This document shows positions 1-6,802 of a stretch of DNA of 20,192 bases, piece by piece. Every line of letters starts with the position of its first letter. The stretch's first letter is position 1. Below the pieces are notes generated by a model. That model saw only the letters and a program-made list of their open reading frames with translations. It did not search any database and was not told the DNA's origin. Source of the DNA: Candidatus Saccharibacteria bacterium UBA1932 (GTDB lineage: Bacteria; Patescibacteriota; Saccharimonadia; Saccharimonadales; Saccharimonadaceae); contig DDFI01000003.1 of assembly GCA_002337095.1 (NCBI GenBank), positions 1 through 20,192 of the forward strand, read 5' to 3'. Made by a program: the position numbers and the translations under genes.

Positions 1-6
1 AGAGAG

Positions 7-753
7 TTAACTAGTCTTGAACCAATATTTATTAAGATCGTTGGCCGAAGTCAACCCATTAACGTCATTCTGATTCAGCGATACCCCATATACGTCTGTG
101 GGGGATAAGTTATATCCATAGTGAAATACGAGACTCGTATCGGTTTTCATATCCTTAAACAAAGCGTATATTCTCTCATTAACTTCGCGCCTATTGCCGT
201 CATGAATGGGTGCATCTGATGTTATAAGTAAGTAATATGTAATTTCTTGACCATATTTTTTACTTGCTTCATCGAAAGGCGGTACGCTTCCTTTTCCGCC
301 TAAGTCATCTCGAGACAAGTCTGTCGACATCATATGAACACTATACGTTACATGATCACCAAATATAGCAGCTATTATATCCTTCAATCTTGCGGTTTCT
401 TCGCGCCCCCATATGGCATCGTAATACCGATCATTAGTAGATTTAGACGAAGTTCTGACTATGAACTTTAGGTTTTCGTCACCCTTTTTGTATGCTACCG
501 ACTCTAGATTACCCTCTATGCCAAATCCGCTCCCTTTTCGCTCAGGCATAGAAACAACGAAGTCAGCATTATATTTTTCGTGCAAATATTGTTCCATTAC
601 ACGTTGTCCCGCAGACTTTTCTGATGCGTCGTTCATGTGCGCCACGAATAGAATAAATATAATCACGGTCAGCGGCAAGAGTAACCACATCCATTTACTC
701 TTGAAAATATTTTTTTCACATGATGAGCACTCTTCTTTGCCATAACCCCTCAC
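7..753 (-). CDS. Membrane-anchored protein of unknown function
   Basis: A 248-aa protein starting at GTG 753. The N-terminus is short and cytoplasmic, with a C-S-S-C motif at residues 9-12. One hydrophobic segment follows (about residues 22-38, rich in L, V and I), then a soluble domain of about 205 residues that is probably extracytoplasmic. I do not recognise a characterised family. The soluble part (HEKYNADFVV near residue 58, IWGREE near 114) faintly resembles small membrane proteins of Gram-positive bacteria, but that is an impression only. It has its own promoter just upstream, so it need not be co-transcribed with the EF-hand fragment 9 bp away. The gene is clearly more AT-rich than the housekeeping genes, which hints at transfer. 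No good Shine-Dalgarno site precedes the GTG, so the start is uncertain; the ATG at residue 22 is an alternative. Confidence 0.7.
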   Translation of the reverse strand: MRGYGKEECSSCEKNIFKSKWMWLLLPLTVIIFILFVAHMNDASEKSAGQRVMEQYLHEKYNADFVVSMPERKGSGFGIEGNLESVAYKKGDENLKFIVRTSSKSTNDRYYDAIWGREETARLKDIIAAIFGDHVTYSVHMMSTDLSRDDLGGKGSVPPFDEASKKYGQEITYYLLITSDAPIHDGNRREVNERIYALFKDMKTDTSLVFHYGYNLSPTDVYGVSLNQNDVNGLTSANDLNKYWFKTS

Positions 754-761
754 TTTGTTGC

Positions 762-1223
762 TTATACTTCTAGTATACGCTGCGATATTACTGAAGACAA
801 TATGTTTTTAAGTATGGCGTGAGTAGATTCTTTCATGGTCGAATATTCAGTCTTTTCATCGTCAGATATTCCATTACTATTCTCATCACGCCATATGCGC
901 AACTTACTAAATACTTGGTCATGCGCGTCGATCCTTCCGTCATGGTTGAGGTCAAAATCTGCCAGCGCTGCGAAGCCGCTTGATGCAACGGTGCCGTCGG
1001 CGAGGACTGTTCGATCACCAAATAACTCTTTGCCGCTGGTGATCTTGCCGTTGCCGTCACGGTCAAGTACCAGCAGACCATCACCCTTGCCGACCCAGGC
1101 GGTGCGTTCGGCGTAGCCATTGGCATCAACGTCGAAATACATCGTAGAGGTAGACAGGTTCGTCGTCTGGATACCGTTGCCGTCGAGGTCGAGGATGAGG
1201 GGGTCGACGCGGACGATAATCAC
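762..1223 (-). pseudogene. 3' fragment of a large EF-hand/calcium-loop exoprotein gene
   Basis: About 150 codons encode a string of calcium-binding loops: D-L-D-G-N-G, D-V-D-A-N-G, D-R-D-G-N-G, D-L-N-H-D-G and D-E-N-S-N-G. The frame of conserved words (DPLILDLDGNG, YFDVDANGYAERT, LVLDRDGNGK, LFGD, LRIWRDENSNG) is typical of the module near the C-terminus of very large secreted or RTX/polymorphic-toxin-like proteins. Here the module has no upstream body. The frame stays open to 1439, but those codons are antisense to a convincing plus-strand membrane protein and carry no domain. A GTG at 1223 is the only nearby start and has no ribosome site. I read it as a truncated relic. The last 30 codons are AT-rich and match nothing. 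A short standalone secreted protein is possible but less likely. Confidence 0.6.
772..800 (-). promoter_or_regulatory. Promoter for the membrane-anchored protein gene
   Basis: On the minus strand, a TTGTCT -35 (795-800) and a TATACT -10 (772-777) are separated by 17 bp. Transcription would begin near 765, about 12 nt before the GTG start at 753. Confidence 0.5.
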
Positions 1224-1248
1224 ATGCAAGTAGCACAAGCGATCTGCT

Positions 1249-1794
1249 ATGATACCCAGCAGAAAGCTTGCCAAAAATACACATGAGCCACAAACAACGT
1301 CACCCGATCGCCATACAACTAAACGCCAGATAGCCATGAGTGGTTTGCTGAGTGTGTTTGTGGGGATTATTGCATCGATTTGCATAACAATGGTCGCACT
1401 GTTTTCTATCGTGTACTTTAGCGACAATCCGCAGTTCATTCATGGTGTGGACCCAGACATACTGAATACTTACAAGGTAACGATGAGGAGAGTATGGTCA
1501 GCGTTCGCCATCTCACTATTACTGGTGGGCGTCCCGTTTTGTACATATACCGGCAGATTGTGTCGGCATTATGCCCATCGCCGTCCGACACGGGTAGTAG
1601 TGTGGGGAAGCATCAGTGGCGCAATTACGATGTGGCTACATGCCATGCTGTGGTTTGCGGCAAATCGCCCTGTTGTCGATGCGGGGTTTGCAATGATTTG
1701 GACTATCACTGTGTGCCCTACGATTTTATTCATATTTGCTGATTCCGCTATGGTACAATACGCCTTTGATGGTAAGTATTGCACTTGTTATTAG
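1249..1794 (+). CDS. Small polytopic membrane protein, unknown function
   Basis: A 181-aa reading frame with four clear hydrophobic segments: about residues 32-56, 82-102, 117-137 and 145-165. The loops are short and basic (R-L-C-R-H-Y-A-H-R-R). The first 29 codons encode a polar, basic tail. The ATG at 1336 (residue 30, directly before the first membrane segment) is an equally plausible start, because an extended -10-like TGC-TATGAT covers 1245-1253 and would overlap the upstream ATG. No Shine-Dalgarno site is visible before either ATG. The upstream part is antisense to the open extension of the EF-hand relic. I recognise no family; a lineage-specific membrane protein is the safest description. 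Confidence 0.6.
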   Translation: MIPSRKLAKNTHEPQTTSPDRHTTKRQIAMSGLLSVFVGIIASICITMVALFSIVYFSDNPQFIHGVDPDILNTYKVTMRRVWSAFAISLLLVGVPFCTYTGRLCRHYAHRRPTRVVVWGSISGAITMWLHAMLWFAANRPVVDAGFAMIWTITVCPTILFIFADSAMVQYAFDGKYCTCY

Positions 1795-1874
1795 GGTAGT
1801 TGCGACAAGATTTGCTATTGCTCGTCAAGACCGCGCGACCGCCCAAGCAACTAATAGTGTATAGCTGAAGTTGG

Positions 1875-2240
1875 CTAGCCAATGCGATCGGCGCGCGCCA
1901 GTACGTAGCCGTTGATCTGCCGCGTCGTCCAGCCACGCTGGCGCAGCTCGAATCGTAGGCGGCCCAGCAACGCCAGCCTAAAGGCTCGCGTCGTCGCAAA
2001 ACCCGCCTGGCGACAGATCCGCTCAAAACTCATTCGGCGCAATGCATCGCGAAACACTTCGGGGGTCATATTTAGCACATCAGCGCGCAGCTCGCCCTTG
2101 CGATCATGGCGCTGCAGCAGCCGGTCAAACTGCGAAACCGCCTTTGCCTTTCGCCGCCCAATTTGGCTTATCCCTGGCATGGCCGCAGCCACCGCTGTTA
2201 CCACTAGTAACGAAGTTATAGTTTTTGTAGGAAGTTTCAT
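1875..2240 (-). CDS. Small basic secreted or membrane-anchored protein, unknown function
   Basis: A 121-aa product. The start is set at ATG 2240 because an AAAGGAGG ribosome site lies 6 nt upstream; the in-frame ATG at 2246 abuts that site and is too close. The N-terminus (M-K-L-P-T-K-T then a hydrophobic run ending A-A-A-M-P-G) looks like a signal peptide or signal anchor of about 22 residues. The rest is strongly basic and helix-prone, with several R/K clusters and a tail W-T-T-R-Q-I-N-G-Y. No domain is recognised. A TACAAT -10-like box at 2301-2306 may serve it. It converges on the plus-strand membrane protein that ends at 1794. Confidence 0.65.
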   Translation of the reverse strand: MKLPTKTITSLLVVTAVAAAMPGISQIGRRKAKAVSQFDRLLQRHDRKGELRADVLNMTPEVFRDALRRMSFERICRQAGFATTRAFRLALLGRLRFELRQRGWTTRQINGYVLARADRIG

Positions 2241-2350
2241 AGGCATCCTCCTTTTTTATGTCTTGGCTGTGCGATGAATTCTGTACTCATCTACCTCTAG
2301 ATTGTAGCGTGTCGTGGTGAGGGGAGGCTGATAGGCCCTAGCTTCGTTGT

Positions 2351-2376
2351 AAAAAAGAGTCAAGTTCGGACTTTTT
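2351..2376. terminator. Probable bidirectional terminator
   Basis: An imperfect hairpin is flanked by an A-run on one side and a T-run on the other (stem AAAAGAGTC against GGACTTTT). It lies downstream of tRNA-Gln on the minus strand. The stem is short, so this is tentative. Confidence 0.4.
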
Positions 2377-2447
2377 AGGAAATCGCCACCAATCCGGACA
2401 GCTTTGTTGGTTGCGCGTCATATGCAGTATATTCATCACATTTCACC

Positions 2448-2522
2448 TGGCTGGGATGGAGGGATTCGAACCCCCGAATGCCGGGACCAGAACCCGGTGC
2501 CTTACCACTTGGCGACATCCCA
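2448..2522 (-). tRNA. tRNA-Gln, anticodon CUG
   Basis: A 75-nt cloverleaf with encoded CCA. The acceptor stem TGGGATG pairs with CATCCCA. The anticodon loop TTCTGGT gives CUG, which reads CAG. The T-loop TTCGAAT is canonical. A Gln tRNA starting with U and ending GCCA is usual in bacteria. A companion UUG isoacceptor would be expected elsewhere in the genome. Confidence 0.95.
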
Positions 2523-2539
2523 CTACTAGACAAGTTAGA

Positions 2540-2568
2540 ATTATAGCACTCTAGCGGCGTTTGCTCAA
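2540..2568 (-). promoter_or_regulatory. Promoter for tRNA-Gln
   Basis: A -35 TTGAGC (2563-2568), 17 bp, and an extended -10 TGC-TATAAT (2540-2545). Transcription would start about 11 nt before the mature tRNA 5' end. The promoter overlaps the 3' end of the upstream membrane-protein gene. Confidence 0.7.
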
Positions 2569-3033
2569 GTCGAATCGGCGCGCAAGTGCCTCTAGGTCGC
2601 AGGCTGCACAAGCCAGCAGTAGCGCCAGTAGCAGCGAGAACCATAGTAGCCATTGGCCACCCACCAAATCGAGCGTCGTACCCAGCAGAGCAGCCGGCGG
2701 CAGCGTCATCCCCGAGCCCACACCCCAAGCCGATATCAGCACCCACAGCAACCCCGTAGCCAACACACTGTAGCGCGACACCTGCACGACGCGTCGCCGC
2801 AATTGCATCCCAATCAGATACGGCAGCGCCGCCAGCTCGGCCGACACCAGTGCCATAGCGATGATGCGGCTTGCCAGCTCGTTATCGGGCAGCCCCATCC
2901 CAATCAACGCACCCGGAAGCTGCTCAAAATGGAACAGCTGCAGCACCATCAGCACCATCACAAACACCGCACATGCCCGTCGATACATTGGCAGCGTTAG
3001 GCGGTCGGTGGGTCGTGTATGTGTAGTCTTCAT
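2551..3033 (-). CDS. Four-helix integral membrane protein, unknown function
   Basis: A 160-aa product with four hydrophobic segments (about residues 21-38, 56-75, 88-108 and 125-146). A short cytoplasmic N-terminus and a basic C-terminal tail (L-A-R-R-F-D-L-S-K-R-R) suggest both ends are inside. The size and helix pattern recall DoxX-like or DUF-type four-helix proteins, but I see no diagnostic motif. The ATG at 3033 lies exactly 7 nt after a TATAAT box, so the mRNA would begin at or next to the start codon and no Shine-Dalgarno site is possible. The gene is followed directly by tRNA-Gln on the same strand. Confidence 0.7.
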   Translation of the reverse strand: MKTTHTRPTDRLTLPMYRRACAVFVMVLMVLQLFHFEQLPGALIGMGLPDNELASRIIAMALVSAELAALPYLIGMQLRRRVVQVSRYSVLATGLLWVLISAWGVGSGMTLPPAALLGTTLDLVGGQWLLWFSLLLALLLACAACDLEALARRFDLSKRR

Positions 3034-3040
3034 AGTTATT

Positions 3041-3046
3041 ATTATA
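3041..3046 (-). promoter_or_regulatory. -10 box giving a leaderless start
   Basis: TATAAT on the minus strand, 7 nt before ATG 3033. No strong -35 is seen at 17 bp; TTGATC sits at 15 bp (3062-3067). Confidence 0.5.
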
Positions 3047-3108
3047 CCCTGTCTGGCCGCAGATCAAATGCTAATTATGCAAAATGTTGTGAAATATGCC
3101 AAAAACGC

Positions 3109-3137
3109 TTGTGTTTTCGCCACCAGGGGTGTACAGT
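3109..3137 (+). promoter_or_regulatory. Candidate plus-strand promoter for a small RNA
   Basis: A -35 TTGTGT (3109-3114), 17 bp, and an extended -10 TG-TACAGT (3132-3137). No large plus-strand gene follows; a terminator follows about 105 nt later. Confidence 0.4.
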
Positions 3138-3143
3138 AGTGAC

Positions 3144-3247
3144 AGCGAACGTTACAAAAACAAACAAGTCACACCAAACTTCCGTAGCACTCGCTCTACG
3201 TGATCCACCACAACACATCTAAAAGCAACCCGCTACCAGGGTTGTTT
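3144..3247 (+). ncRNA. Candidate small RNA of about 105 nt
   Basis: This stretch is framed by a sigma70-like promoter (3109-3137) and a factor-independent terminator (stem CAACCC/GGGTTG, then TTTTTG, 3229-3247). It contains a small internal hairpin (CGTAG/CTACG, 3182-3199). A 27-codon frame starting at GTG 3139 exists, but that start lies only 1 nt after the -10 box, so translation from this promoter is unlikely. The RNA would run into the 3' end of trmD on the opposite strand. No known RNA family is recognised. Confidence 0.3.
3226..3247. terminator. Terminator after trmD and the candidate small RNA
   Basis: The hairpin CAACCC/GGGTTG has a 7-nt loop. TTTTTG follows on the plus strand and CTTTT on the minus strand, so it can stop transcription from both sides. 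It sits immediately downstream of the trmD stop at 3251. Confidence 0.65.
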
Positions 3248-3250
3248 TTG

Positions 3251-3913
3251 TTACAGACCGCGCTCGATTCGCCGCGACTGGCTGGCTCGCCACTCGGCAA
3301 CTTGTCCATGATGTCCACTCAGCAGAATATCAGGTACTTGTCTGCCCCGCCATTTGGCAGGTCGCGTATATTGCGGGAATTCGAGCGTCTCAGCATCGCT
3401 AAAGCTCTCGATCACGGCGCTTTCTTCGCCACCCAGCACGCCCGGGATAAGCCGCACGATGCTATCGATAATCGTCATCGCCGGCAGTTCGCCGCCAGTC
3501 AGCACGTATTCGCCCACACTGACCTCGGCATCAATAAACTCTACAATCCGCTCGTCGTACCCCTCGTAACGGCCGCACACCAGAATATAGCCATGGGTTG
3601 CCTCGGCATATTCACGCGCCATCGCCTGGCGCCAGGTGGTGCCGCGCGGCGTCATAAGCAGCACCTTGGCGGTCGGGTCATTGGCGCGCGCAGCCTGAAT
3701 CGCCTGATACAGTGGTTCTACCATCAGCAGCATGCCATCACCACCACCGTACGGTGTGTCGTCCACCTGGCGTCGTGGCCCTAGGCCAAACTCGCGCAGA
3801 TCAATCGTGCTTAGCTTTGCCAGCTGGTTTGACTGAGCCTTCCACATCATCGAGCTACCGAATACACCGGCAAACATTTCGGGAAACAACGTGATGACTT
3901 GGAGTTTTTTCAC
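3251..3913 (-). CDS. trmD: tRNA (guanine-37-N1)-methyltransferase
   Basis: TrmD methylates G37 of tRNAs with S-adenosylmethionine, which prevents +1 frameshifting. The protein starts KKLQVITLFPEMF after the initiator and shows the SPOUT/TrmD signatures DDTPYGGGDGM, VCGRYEGYDERI and SVGEYVLTGGELPAM; the last two form the SAM-binding trefoil knot. The C-terminal LSGHHG-Q-V-A-E-W-R is also typical. I place the start at GTG 3913 (220 aa). An in-frame ATG further upstream would lie within or before the -10 box. TATGAT ends 7 nt before the GTG, so the message is probably leaderless. In many bacteria trmD sits with rpsP and khpA; here these lie nearby on the same strand but in separate units. Confidence 0.95.
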   Translation of the reverse strand: MKKLQVITLFPEMFAGVFGSSMMWKAQSNQLAKLSTIDLREFGLGPRRQVDDTPYGGGDGMLLMVEPLYQAIQAARANDPTAKVLLMTPRGTTWRQAMAREYAEATHGYILVCGRYEGYDERIVEFIDAEVSVGEYVLTGGELPAMTIIDSIVRLIPGVLGGEESAVIESFSDAETLEFPQYTRPAKWRGRQVPDILLSGHHGQVAEWRASQSRRIERGL

Positions 3914-3920
3914 TGTTACT

Positions 3921-3950
3921 ATCATACCCTGCTTCGCCAACTATTTCCAA
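3921..3950 (-). promoter_or_regulatory. trmD promoter, leaderless architecture
   Basis: A -35 TTGGAA (3945-3950), an 18-bp spacer and a -10 TATGAT (3921-3926). Exactly 7 nt separate the -10 from GTG 3913. It is divergent from the tail-anchored protein gene. Confidence 0.6.
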
Positions 3951-3978
3951 CGTAACCAATATGCCGTATACTTATGAT

Positions 3979-4365
3979 ATGGATATCGAATCGTCTCCGC
4001 GGCCCTCTGATGCGGCCGATACCGCCGCCGTACGCGATGAACGGCTGGCAAATTCTGTCAAGACGGTGCTGGCGCCATTGCACGCCAACATCAACCCAGA
4101 GGACGACCCCGATACATCGCACGTATTCGAGCGTGACATCCCCAACGTCCATACCGACATGGAGGTCACCGGCGCGCCACTAGTCGATCCTGCCAATGAC
4201 GATACGCCCCTACCAGATGCCGTAGCGTACCACGAAGATGTCATCAAAAAATACGCCGCCAAAAAACACGGCACCTCGGCCGCTATCTATCTGGCCTATA
4301 TTGTCGGCGTGCTCGTGCTCATCAACGTCGCCGTGATTGGCATCTCAAAATTCCTAGTACACTAG
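3979..4365 (+). CDS. Tail-anchored membrane protein with acidic cytoplasmic region
   Basis: A 128-aa product from ATG 3979, or 134 aa from ATG 3961. The first 100 residues are polar and acidic (many D, E and P). A short basic stretch (K-K-Y-A-A-K-K-H-G) precedes one hydrophobic segment close to the C-terminus (YLAYIVGVLVLINVAVIGI), followed by a few residues. This suggests a single C-terminal anchor with the bulk in the cytoplasm. I favour ATG 3979 because a TATACT -10-like box (3967-3972) ends 6 nt before it and overlaps codons of the longer form. No family is recognised. The gene is divergent from trmD and converges on khpA. Confidence 0.6.
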   Translation: MDIESSPRPSDAADTAAVRDERLANSVKTVLAPLHANINPEDDPDTSHVFERDIPNVHTDMEVTGAPLVDPANDDTPLPDAVAYHEDVIKKYAAKKHGTSAAIYLAYIVGVLVLINVAVIGISKFLVH

Positions 4366-4426
4366 GACCTGCCGCCCGCGATTGTTCATGCTGCCCTGCC
4401 ATCAGCTATTCAGGCGTTACCAAATC

Positions 4427-4456
4427 AAAAACCCCATCACAACGATGAGGGTTTTG
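4427..4456. terminator. Bidirectional terminator between convergent genes
   Basis: Stem AAAACCC plus CATC against GATG plus GGGTTTT, with a short ACAAC loop. It lies between the plus-strand gene ending at 4365 and khpA ending at 4534. The rest of 4366-4533 shows nothing else I can name. Confidence 0.6.
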
Positions 4457-4533
4457 ACACATATAAGGCTCTCAAACCTGTTGGTTTGCTCGCATAGAGC
4501 TTCTCGCAGTTCATGTGTTTGAACTAATGTTTA

Positions 4534-4932
4534 TTATATATCGAGGTCGTCCAGTTCCGCAAGCTCTTTGCGGGACTTTTTTGCGAAGTCAGACTCAGCC
4601 GCCTCATTATCCACAGGTTCATCTGTAGAGTTATCCACATTATCCACCGCCGGATCATCCGGCGACATGACGACATCGCCGTCTTGGTCGTTATTGACGA
4701 TCTTCAGGTTGTAGCGGGCAGTGTTTTTGGTGCCAAGTGCGCGTAGCAGCGAACGCAAGCTCTGCGCCGTGATACCGCGACGGCCAATCACGCGGCCAAG
4801 ATCTTCGGGATTAACTGTCAGCGTTAACAACACGCCCTTTTCGTCGATGATCCGCTCAACCACCACATCATCTGGATGTCCGACAAGGGATTTTACGATA
4901 TATTCTACAAATTGCTGGTCGATAGTTGACAT
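4534..4932 (-). CDS. khpA: KhpA-type KH-domain RNA-binding protein
   Basis: A single KH domain of about 75 residues with the GXXG loop G-R-R-G in the context LGRVIGRRGITAQSLRSLLRAL, as in the YlqC/KhpA family. These small cytoplasmic proteins bind RNA, often as a heterodimer with KhpB, and influence cell-size and envelope genes in Firmicutes. The start is set at ATG 4932, 10 nt after an AAAGGAG site; GTG 4938 is too near. A strongly acidic tail of about 50 residues (many D and E, ending L-D-D-L-D-I) extends the protein well beyond the roughly 75-80-aa norm and is probably disordered. It follows rpsP on the same strand but is separated by a terminator and an own -10 box. Confidence 0.9.
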   Translation of the reverse strand: MSTIDQQFVEYIVKSLVGHPDDVVVERIIDEKGVLLTLTVNPEDLGRVIGRRGITAQSLRSLLRALGTKNTARYNLKIVNNDQDGDVVMSPDDPAVDNVDNSTDEPVDNEAAESDFAKKSRKELAELDDLDI

Positions 4933-4979
4933 GCCCACAGGTCTCCTTTGCTGTCTCTCTATTAAAATACCGTACTCTC

Positions 4980-4985
4980 ATTGTA
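4980..4985 (-). promoter_or_regulatory. Extended -10 element for khpA
   Basis: Minus strand TGC-TACAAT. No convincing -35 at 16-18 bp. It is placed between the rpsP terminator and khpA, which gives a 5' UTR of about 40 nt with a good ribosome site. Confidence 0.45.
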
Positions 4986-5010
4986 GCATGTTCATCCGCA
5001 AAAAGCCGCA

Positions 5011-5040
5011 AAAATCCCGAGCCGCATAGCCAGGCTCGGG
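5011..5040 (-). terminator. Terminator after rpsP
   Basis: Perfect 8-bp stem CCCGAGCC/GGCTCGGG with a 9-nt loop, followed by ATTTTT on the minus strand. It lies 21 bp past the rpsP stop. Confidence 0.85.
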
Positions 5041-5061
5041 ATGACAAATGACAGGGGTAGA

Positions 5062-5460
5062 CTAGCCTTCGACAGGGGTGTCGGACGACTCTGGCGCAGC
5101 GGCTTCGTCAGCCTGTGGCGTAGCTTCGGCCTCTGGCTCAGCTTTTGGCTGGTGTTTGCGCAATTTTTCGGTGTTGCGGGTGGTTTTTTGCTTGTCAGCG
5201 CTTGGTTGTTTTACCCAAACAGGCAGCTTGATGCCGGCATCAGCTAGCAGCTTAACGACGCGAGGAGTTGGCTGAGCACCATTATCTAGGTATTTTTGCG
5301 CGAGCTCTACCTGAACCGTGGCTTCTTTGGTGTGGGGATTGTAGCTGCCGACATAGGCAACCACACGGCCGCTACTAGGGTGACGGTTAGATTCTTGGAC
5401 GGCGAGACGGTACACAGGATAGGCTTTGCGACCGTGACGCTGGAGGCGAATTGCGAGCAT
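5062..5460 (-). CDS. rpsP: 30S ribosomal protein S16
   Basis: The N-terminus MLAIRLQRHGRK plus YPVYRLAVQESNRHP, then YVGSYNP and a VKLLADAGI-type segment, is characteristic of bacterial S16, which helps fold the 16S rRNA 5' and central domains. The first 85 residues form the conserved core. A tail of about 45 residues rich in E, A, P and K (132 aa in total) is longer than the usual 80-90 aa and probably disordered. The ribosome site AAAGGA lies about 12 nt before the ATG, slightly far. A near-consensus promoter precedes the gene and a strong terminator follows it, so it is probably transcribed alone. Confidence 0.97.
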   Translation of the reverse strand: MLAIRLQRHGRKAYPVYRLAVQESNRHPSSGRVVAYVGSYNPHTKEATVQVELAQKYLDNGAQPTPRVVKLLADAGIKLPVWVKQPSADKQKTTRNTEKLRKHQPKAEPEAEATPQADEAAAPESSDTPVEG

Positions 5461-5514
5461 ATTCGTTAGATTTCCTTTTACTTCACATTAGCTTGATAGT
5501 TCTACTTCTCACCA

Positions 5515-5543
5515 AGTATACACGTTTACAGGGGTAATGTCAA
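5515..5543 (-). promoter_or_regulatory. Strong rpsP promoter
   Basis: A consensus -35 TTGACA (5538-5543), 17 bp, and a -10 TATACT (5515-5520). The 5' UTR is about 50 nt. It sits directly after the rnc stop codon. Confidence 0.8.
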
Positions 5544-5556
5544 CGCCAGTCGGGCG

Positions 5557-6270
5557 CTACTTGGTGCGTTTAGTATAGGTAGCAAGGGCGGCACGGGCAG
5601 CGGCCTGCTGGGCGACTTGCTTAGACGGGCCAATGCCGCGGCCCATTTCGACATTATTGACAAACGCACCCAGGGTGAATAGCTTTTCGTGGTCGGGGCC
5701 TTCCTCGTTGAGTACTCGATACACAGGGGTGGCGCCGTCGATTTTTTGCGACACTTCTTGCAGGTGTGATTTTGGGTCGCGCCAGCTGCCGGCTGCCAGG
5801 ATTTCCTCGAGCGTCGACAGGATATGGCGCGTAATAAATACCGCCGCATCATCATACCCGCGCTCCAGATAGATAGAGCCGATGACTGCCTCAAATGCAT
5901 TTGCCAAGATTTGCTGGCGGGCGCGCGGGCTGCCGTTTTTTTCGCCACGGCTCATGCGTAGCAGCGGCTCGTAGCCTAGTCGATCGCCGGCTGCACTAAT
6001 GCTCTCGGTGCGCACCAGCGCGGCGCGCCAGCTCGTCAGAATCCCCTCGGGCTCGGCAAACGTCCGGTACAGATAATCAGTCACCACCAGCTCGAGCACG
6101 GCATCACCCAGGAATTCCAAACGCTCATTGTGCTCAGATACGGATTTTTTGTGCTCATTAACATAGCTGCGGTGGGTTAGGGCTGTGATTAATAGGTCGA
6201 GATTTTGGTACTCGAATCCTAGTTTTTCGCGGGCAAATTCCTGATATGGCGCGGTTTGCATGCCCGACAT
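5557..6270 (-). CDS. rnc: Ribonuclease III
   Basis: Cleaves double-stranded RNA, including rRNA precursors. The RNase III signature ERLEFLGDAVL supplies the acidic catalytic residues, and a second acidic cluster is in NAFEAVIGSIYLE. A C-terminal double-stranded RNA-binding domain spans about the last 75 residues (SHLQEVSQ to AAARAAL). Length is about 237 aa, normal for the family. I choose ATG 6270 because AGAGG lies 8 nt upstream; GTG 6279 overlaps that site. It follows the Nudix gene by 40 bp and is probably the last gene of an rpmF-nusB-nudix-rnc unit. Confidence 0.96.
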   Translation of the reverse strand: MSGMQTAPYQEFAREKLGFEYQNLDLLITALTHRSYVNEHKKSVSEHNERLEFLGDAVLELVVTDYLYRTFAEPEGILTSWRAALVRTESISAAGDRLGYEPLLRMSRGEKNGSPRARQQILANAFEAVIGSIYLERGYDDAAVFITRHILSTLEEILAAGSWRDPKSHLQEVSQKIDGATPVYRVLNEEGPDHEKLFTLGAFVNNVEMGRGIGPSKQVAQQAAARAALATYTKRTK

Positions 6271-6310
6271 TATGCGCACCTCTGGCGGCAGTACGTGATA
6301 CTCTGGTTCA

Positions 6311-6802
6311 TTATAATTTTTCCTGTCTTATACGTTTCATTGCAAGCAGCATGAGTTTGCCAATATCCTCGTATTCAATCAGATCGAGCGCCTCGGCAAA
6401 CGGAAACCACTTGATGCCGTTCATCCACTCTTCTTTTTGAATTTCGTTGCCGTCGGTATTGACCCGCATCAGGTACACCTGCTGGCTAATCAGCACCAGC
6501 TTGTCAACGCGGCGATAGCGAAAATGGATCTTGCCCAGCCAGCCCAATACGTCAACATCGTGCAGCCCGGCCTCTTCGCCGATCTCGCGGCGGGCAGCCG
6601 CCTGGGCTGATTCGCCCTCCTCGATATGGCCTTTTGGAATAGTCCAGCGATCTTTGTGATCCTGAATCAGCAGGATTTCGACGCCACCGCTACGATCGCG
6701 ACGAAACACAATGCCACCAGCCGTTGGCTCACGGACGATTTCCTGAATAGAGGGTTTGCGGCCAAAATATTTCTTGAATTTATCAAGCTTGGGATTCTGC
6801 AT
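6311..6802 (-). CDS. Nudix hydrolase
   Basis: A 163-aa protein with a full Nudix box G-X5-E-X7-REUXEEXGU: GHIEEGES then ARREIGEEAGL. The residues WTIPKGHIEEGE resemble diadenosine-polyphosphate or nucleotide-cleaning members, so an Ap4A or (d)NTP substrate is likely but not proven. The first 25 residues are basic. The gene overlaps the end of nusB by 20 nt, which implies coupled translation; only a distant GGGA is visible as a ribosome site. The canonical box contrasts with the variant Nudix-like domain inside leuS in this window. Confidence 0.93.
   Translation of the reverse strand: MQNPKLDKFKKYFGRKPSIQEIVREPTAGGIVFRRDRSGGVEILLIQDHKDRWTIPKGHIEEGESAQAAARREIGEEAGLHDVDVLGWLGKIHFRYRRVDKLVLISQQVYLMRVNTDGNEIQKEEWMNGIKWFPFAEALDLIEYEDIGKLMLLAMKRIRQEKL

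Noticed and set aside
1795..1874. Terminator between the convergent genes ending at 1794 and 1875
   Set aside because: Only a 7-bp inverted repeat (TAGTTGC/GCAACTA) with a loop of about 45 nt and no T-run is present, too weak to call.
2375..2746. 123-aa minus-strand frame across tRNA-Gln
   Set aside because: It overlaps tRNA-Gln and the well-supported membrane-protein gene in another frame, with no ribosome site.
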